Shown here: piece after piece, positions 61,557-64,000 of the stretch | Layout: the number at the start of each line of letters is the position of its first letter | How positions within the stretch are numbered: position 1 is the first letter of the stretch | Assembly: GCA_902792635.1 (NCBI GenBank) | Contig: CADBAG010000011.1 | Span: 1-64,000 of the forward strand | Direction of reading: 5' to 3' | DNA: 64,000 nt | Origin: an uncultured Prevotellaceae bacterium | GTDB lineage: Bacteria > Bacteroidota > Bacteroidia > Bacteroidales > Bacteroidaceae | Translations under genes and position numbers: made by a program | The notes under the pieces: model-generated | Seen by the model: the letters and a program-made list of their open reading frames with translations, nothing else | The model's database searches: none | What the model was told of the DNA's origin: nothing

Positions 61557-62501
61557 ATGAAGATATATAATCAGATCACCGATCTCATCGGTAACACTCC
61601 CCTTGTGGAGCTTAAGAAATATTCAGCACTGCGTGGCGTGAAGAAACCCGTCATCGCTAAAGTAGAGTTCTTCAACCCCGGTGGCAGCGTCAAGGACCGT
61701 ATCGCCTTGGCCATGGTCGAGGCAGCAGAGAAAGCCGGCAAGCTACAGCCCGGTGCAACAATCATCGAGCCGACGAGTGGTAACACCGGTGTCGGTCTGG
61801 CCCTCGTGAGCGCTGTGAAAGGCTATAAGCTCATCCTCACGATGCCTGAGACGATGAGTATCGAGCGTCGCAACCTCGTAAAGGCTTACGGTGCCCAGGT
61901 CAAGCTCACACCGGGAGCAGCTGGCATGAAAGGTGCTATCGCAGAGGCTGAGCGTCTGCGCGACTCCATCCCTGGCTCCGTGATCCTCGAGCAGTTCGAG
62001 AACCCCGCCAATCCGCAGAAGCACTATGAGACAACAGGTAAAGAGATATGGGATGACACGGACGGCAAGGTCGACATCGTCGTTGCTGGTGTAGGTACCG
62101 GTGGTACGATCTCCGGTATCGGCAAGCGCCTGAAGGAACTGAACCCGAATGTTCAGATCGTTGCTGTCGAGCCAGCCTCCTCTCCGGTGCTCGAGGGTGG
62201 CAAGTCCGGTCCTCATAAGATTCAGGGTATCGGTGCAGGCTTTATTCCTAAGACGTACAATGCTGACGTCATCGACGAGGTCTTCGCCGTAGAGAACGAT
62301 GCCGCTATCCTCGCCGGTCGTCAGATCGCTCAGCAGGATGGTATCCTCGTCGGTATCTCTTCAGGTGCTGCCGCCTACGCTGCCACGGAGATCGCTAAGC
62401 GTCCGGGCAATGAGAACAAGAACATCGTAGCTCTCCTCCCCGACACGGGTGAGCGTTACCTGTCTACGGTATTGTACGCATTCGAGGAGTATCCGCTGTA
62501 A
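61557..62501 (+). CDS. cysK: Cysteine synthase A (O-acetylserine sulfhydrylase)
   Basis: A PLP enzyme that makes cysteine from O-acetylserine and sulfide. The PLP lysine is in NPGGSVKDRIALAM (about residue 45), the substrate loop EPTSGNTGVGLAL is at about 72-84, and the phosphate-binding GVGTGGTISGIGKRL is near 177-191. The 314 aa are normal. It follows metY with the MITE-like element in the gap. Its TAA stop is the first codon of a 16-bp tandem repeat array. Confidence 0.96.
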   Translation: MKIYNQITDLIGNTPLVELKKYSALRGVKKPVIAKVEFFNPGGSVKDRIALAMVEAAEKAGKLQPGATIIEPTSGNTGVGLALVSAVKGYKLILTMPETMSIERRNLVKAYGAQVKLTPGAAGMKGAIAEAERLRDSIPGSVILEQFENPANPQKHYETTGKEIWDDTDGKVDIVVAGVGTGGTISGIGKRLKELNPNVQIVAVEPASSPVLEGGKSGPHKIQGIGAGFIPKTYNADVIDEVFAVENDAAILAGRQIAQQDGILVGISSGAAAYAATEIAKRPGNENKNIVALLPDTGERYLSTVLYAFEEYPL

Positions 62502-62655
62502 TAATGAAAAATTGTAATAATGAAAAATTGAAATAATGAAAAATTGAAATAATGAAAAATTGAAATAATGAAAAATTGAAGTAAAATGAAGTAATGAGAA
62601 AATGAGGTCTTTGAAGTTCTTTTCATTTTTTCATTATTTCAATTTTTCAATTTTA
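62499..62655. repeat. 16-bp tandem array and inverted counterpart at cysK stop
   Basis: Five 16-bp units of the type AAATAATGAAAAATTG from 62499 to 62578; the first unit's TAA is the cysK stop codon. After a diverged stretch, the inverse sequence (TTTCATTATTTCAATTTTTC) follows at about 62621-62655 and covers the stop codon of the convergent metallophosphoesterase gene. A long AU-rich hairpin can form and may end both transcripts. Confidence 0.88.
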
Positions 62656-63601
62656 ACGTTATCACATTCACCTCCGGCCACGCTCCTATCCTGAAGGGTA
62701 CGGTGCCACCGATACCCGTCGAGACATAGAGCATGGAACCCGACTCCGTGTAGGCGCCACCCCATTCTTGATAAGCGGCACGTGAAGGGCTCCAGTGGCC
62801 CACGCGGATCTGACCGGCATGGGTGTGACCCGACAGCGTCAGAGCAATATCTGTCTGATGAAGCACGCCACGGCGCCAGTGACTGGGGTCGTGGCTTAAT
62901 AGTATCTTGAACATCCCTGCCGGGAGACCTGTCATGGCCTTCTTCAGGTCACCATAGTCCTGAAACGGAGGGCGGGAGATGTTCTCTACGCCGATGATTG
63001 CGATGGCGTCCTCACCGCGGTGGATGAGCACGTGATCGTTGAGTAGCAGTTTCCAGCCAATCTTTCCTTCGAGATATTTTAGTACCGTCTGGTTCTTTTC
63101 GATGTTCTTCTCCGTCTTCACGGGGATATATTCACAGTAGTCGTGGTTGCCCATGATGGAGTAGACGCCATCGGGCGCTTTGATCTGTCCGAGGGCATGC
63201 TGGAAGGGTATGACCTCTTCTGCCGACACGTTCACAAGGTCGCCCGTGAACACAACGACATCGGCATGCTGTTCATTGACGATCTTGACGAGTTTGTCGA
63301 TGAAGCCACGGTTTCTAAGGTATGTGCCGATATGTATGTCGGAGAGTTGCAGTACCTTATATCCGTCGAAGGCTTTCGGAAGCAGCGGTGAGACACAAGT
63401 TGCACGCCTTACGATGATATGGCGCCAACCGAAGAAGAAACCGTAGGCCACGAGTAGCTCCCACGCCACGGGTAGCAGCAGTGCCCACTGCCACCCCGCT
63501 ATCGGCCATACGATAAGGAACAGTAGGCCTGGGAAGCCAATGACAAGCACAGACCCCATGATAAGACGCATCTTAGCGTTGTGACGCAACTTCAGATCCA
63601 T
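62639..63601 (-). CDS. Membrane-anchored metallophosphoesterase
   Basis: The 320-aa calcineurin-like phosphoesterase has two N-terminal membrane helices (about 13-33 and 37-56). The metal-binding motifs are LQLSDIHIG (D-x-H), VVFTGDLVN (GD), IMGNHDYCEY (GNHD) and LSGHTHAGQ (GH-x-H), all intact. It resembles the YkuE/YaeI-type phosphodiesterases that act on membrane lipids such as UDP-sugar lipids; the substrate is not predictable. Convergent with cysK. Confidence 0.92.
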   Translation of the reverse strand: MDLKLRHNAKMRLIMGSVLVIGFPGLLFLIVWPIAGWQWALLLPVAWELLVAYGFFFGWRHIIVRRATCVSPLLPKAFDGYKVLQLSDIHIGTYLRNRGFIDKLVKIVNEQHADVVVFTGDLVNVSAEEVIPFQHALGQIKAPDGVYSIMGNHDYCEYIPVKTEKNIEKNQTVLKYLEGKIGWKLLLNDHVLIHRGEDAIAIIGVENISRPPFQDYGDLKKAMTGLPAGMFKILLSHDPSHWRRGVLHQTDIALTLSGHTHAGQIRVGHWSPSRAAYQEWGGAYTESGSMLYVSTGIGGTVPFRIGAWPEVNVITLKLKN

Positions 63602-63638
63602 AACATCTTATTCTTTATCTTTAGTTTTTTTTATAAGG

Positions 63639-63677
63639 CAAAGATAATGTATTTTCTCCAATAAATGTCTAACTTTG
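63639..63677. promoter_or_regulatory. Divergent promoter -7 boxes
   Basis: TATCTTTG on the minus strand (63639-63646) for the metallophosphoesterase, 37 bp before its ATG, and TAACTTTG on the plus strand (63670-63677) for the FMN-binding protein gene, 24 bp before its ATG. Confidence 0.5.
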
Positions 63678-63701
63678 CACAAAATATTTGATAGATTACT
63701 T

Positions 63702-64000
63702 ATGAATAAATTACACTTTACACATTTCACCCTCCTCACTGCAGCAGTCGTGTTGCTGCTCAGCAGTTTCATTGCTGCCGATGCTGTCCTGACGAAGAAC
63801 GGCAAGACGACTGTCGTTAACACTACGACGCTGACAACTAATGTCCGAGGCTTCAAGGGTACCACACCCGTGAAGATCTATATCAAAGGCCACAAGATCC
63901 AAAAGATCGAAGCGCTTCCGAACAAGGAGACCCCGAAGTTTTTCGCTGTCGCCAAGAAAGTCCTCGCGAAGTTTGAGGGCAAGAGCGTCAACAAAGTCGC
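63702..64000 (+). CDS. FMN-binding domain protein, 5' part only
   Basis: The window ends inside this gene after 99 codons. A signal peptide (FTLLTAAVVLLLSSFIAADA) is followed by GFKGTTPVKIYIKGHKIQKI, the start of an FMN-binding (RnfG/NqrC C-terminal-like) domain as in Bacteroidota FMN-binding proteins; the usual threonine flavinylation site and any Fe-S or membrane domains would lie beyond the window. A periplasmic electron-transfer role is the likely reading. Confidence 0.7.
   Translation, partial: MNKLHFTHFTLLTAAVVLLLSSFIAADAVLTKNGKTTVVNTTTLTTNVRGFKGTTPVKIYIKGHKIQKIEALPNKETPKFFAVAKKVLAKFEGKSVNKV

Overview
The window looks like chromosomal DNA of a Bacteroidota species close to Prevotella/Segatella. 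The grounds are: Bacteroidota-type promoters (TTTG about 19 bp upstream of TAnnTTTG) in front of many genes; almost no Shine-Dalgarno sequences; a fused LpxC-FabZ lipid A enzyme; a menaquinone methyltransferase; DUF2023 next to flavodoxin; and a gut/oral-type alpha-glucan operon. No rRNA, tRNA, CRISPR array, prophage or integrase was seen. Species cannot be named from this sequence alone.

Layout. 0.3-6 kb: a type I restriction-modification locus, hsdR-hsdM-hsdS, with a MITE-like repeat between R and M, a degenerate SAM motif in HsdM and a long internal direct repeat in HsdS. 6-10 kb: repeat-filled spacer, PBP1A, and ribulose-phosphate epimerase preceded by a tiny ORF. 10.7-15.6 kb: a three-gene alpha-glucan operon (debranching enzyme, GT4 glycosyltransferase, GH57) read leftward from one promoter. 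15.7-18.5 kb: miaA, gap, mscL. 18.6-23 kb: a leftward operon with a small membrane protein, a sugar kinase-RapZ fusion, a 34-residue membrane peptide, a MurU-like nucleotidyltransferase, guaA and a 50-residue ORF. 23-27 kb: a LplA-LipA fusion and groES-groEL. 27.6-32.7 kb: a C1 peptidase, recJ and recQ. 33-35.7 kb: DUF2023-flavodoxin, aroC, and a GNAT enzyme. 35.8-36 kb: an orphan promoter and terminator enclosing a candidate small RNA. 36.3-40.6 kb: lpxD, lpxC-fabZ, lpxA and a second miaA. 40.8-51.2 kb: a dense leftward run of secA, phoH, purC, menG, aroE, purM, prfA, a 46-residue ORF and pyrF. 51.3-57.4 kb: a phosphatase-fold protein with missing metal ligands, a DUF4105 membrane protein, and divergently an outer-membrane protein, LptC and a CNNM transporter. 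57.6-64 kb: a periplasmic folding factor, metY, cysK, a metallophosphoesterase and the start of an FMN-binding protein.

The coding content is mostly core envelope, nucleotide, translation and repair functions. The less expected content is between genes. At least four dispersed repeat families occupy the spacers. The first is nested hairpins with constant apices and covarying stems. The second is GTAGGGGCGG palindromes. The third is a 200-250 bp MITE-like element with hairpin ends. The fourth is locus-specific short tandem repeats that start at stop codons, including inside operons. Many of these repeats overlap or supply the stop codon of the gene before them. The candidate small RNA at about 35.84-35.99 kb, the kinase-RapZ fusion beside a MurU-like enzyme, and the phosphatase-like protein lacking metal ligands are the other main points for follow-up.
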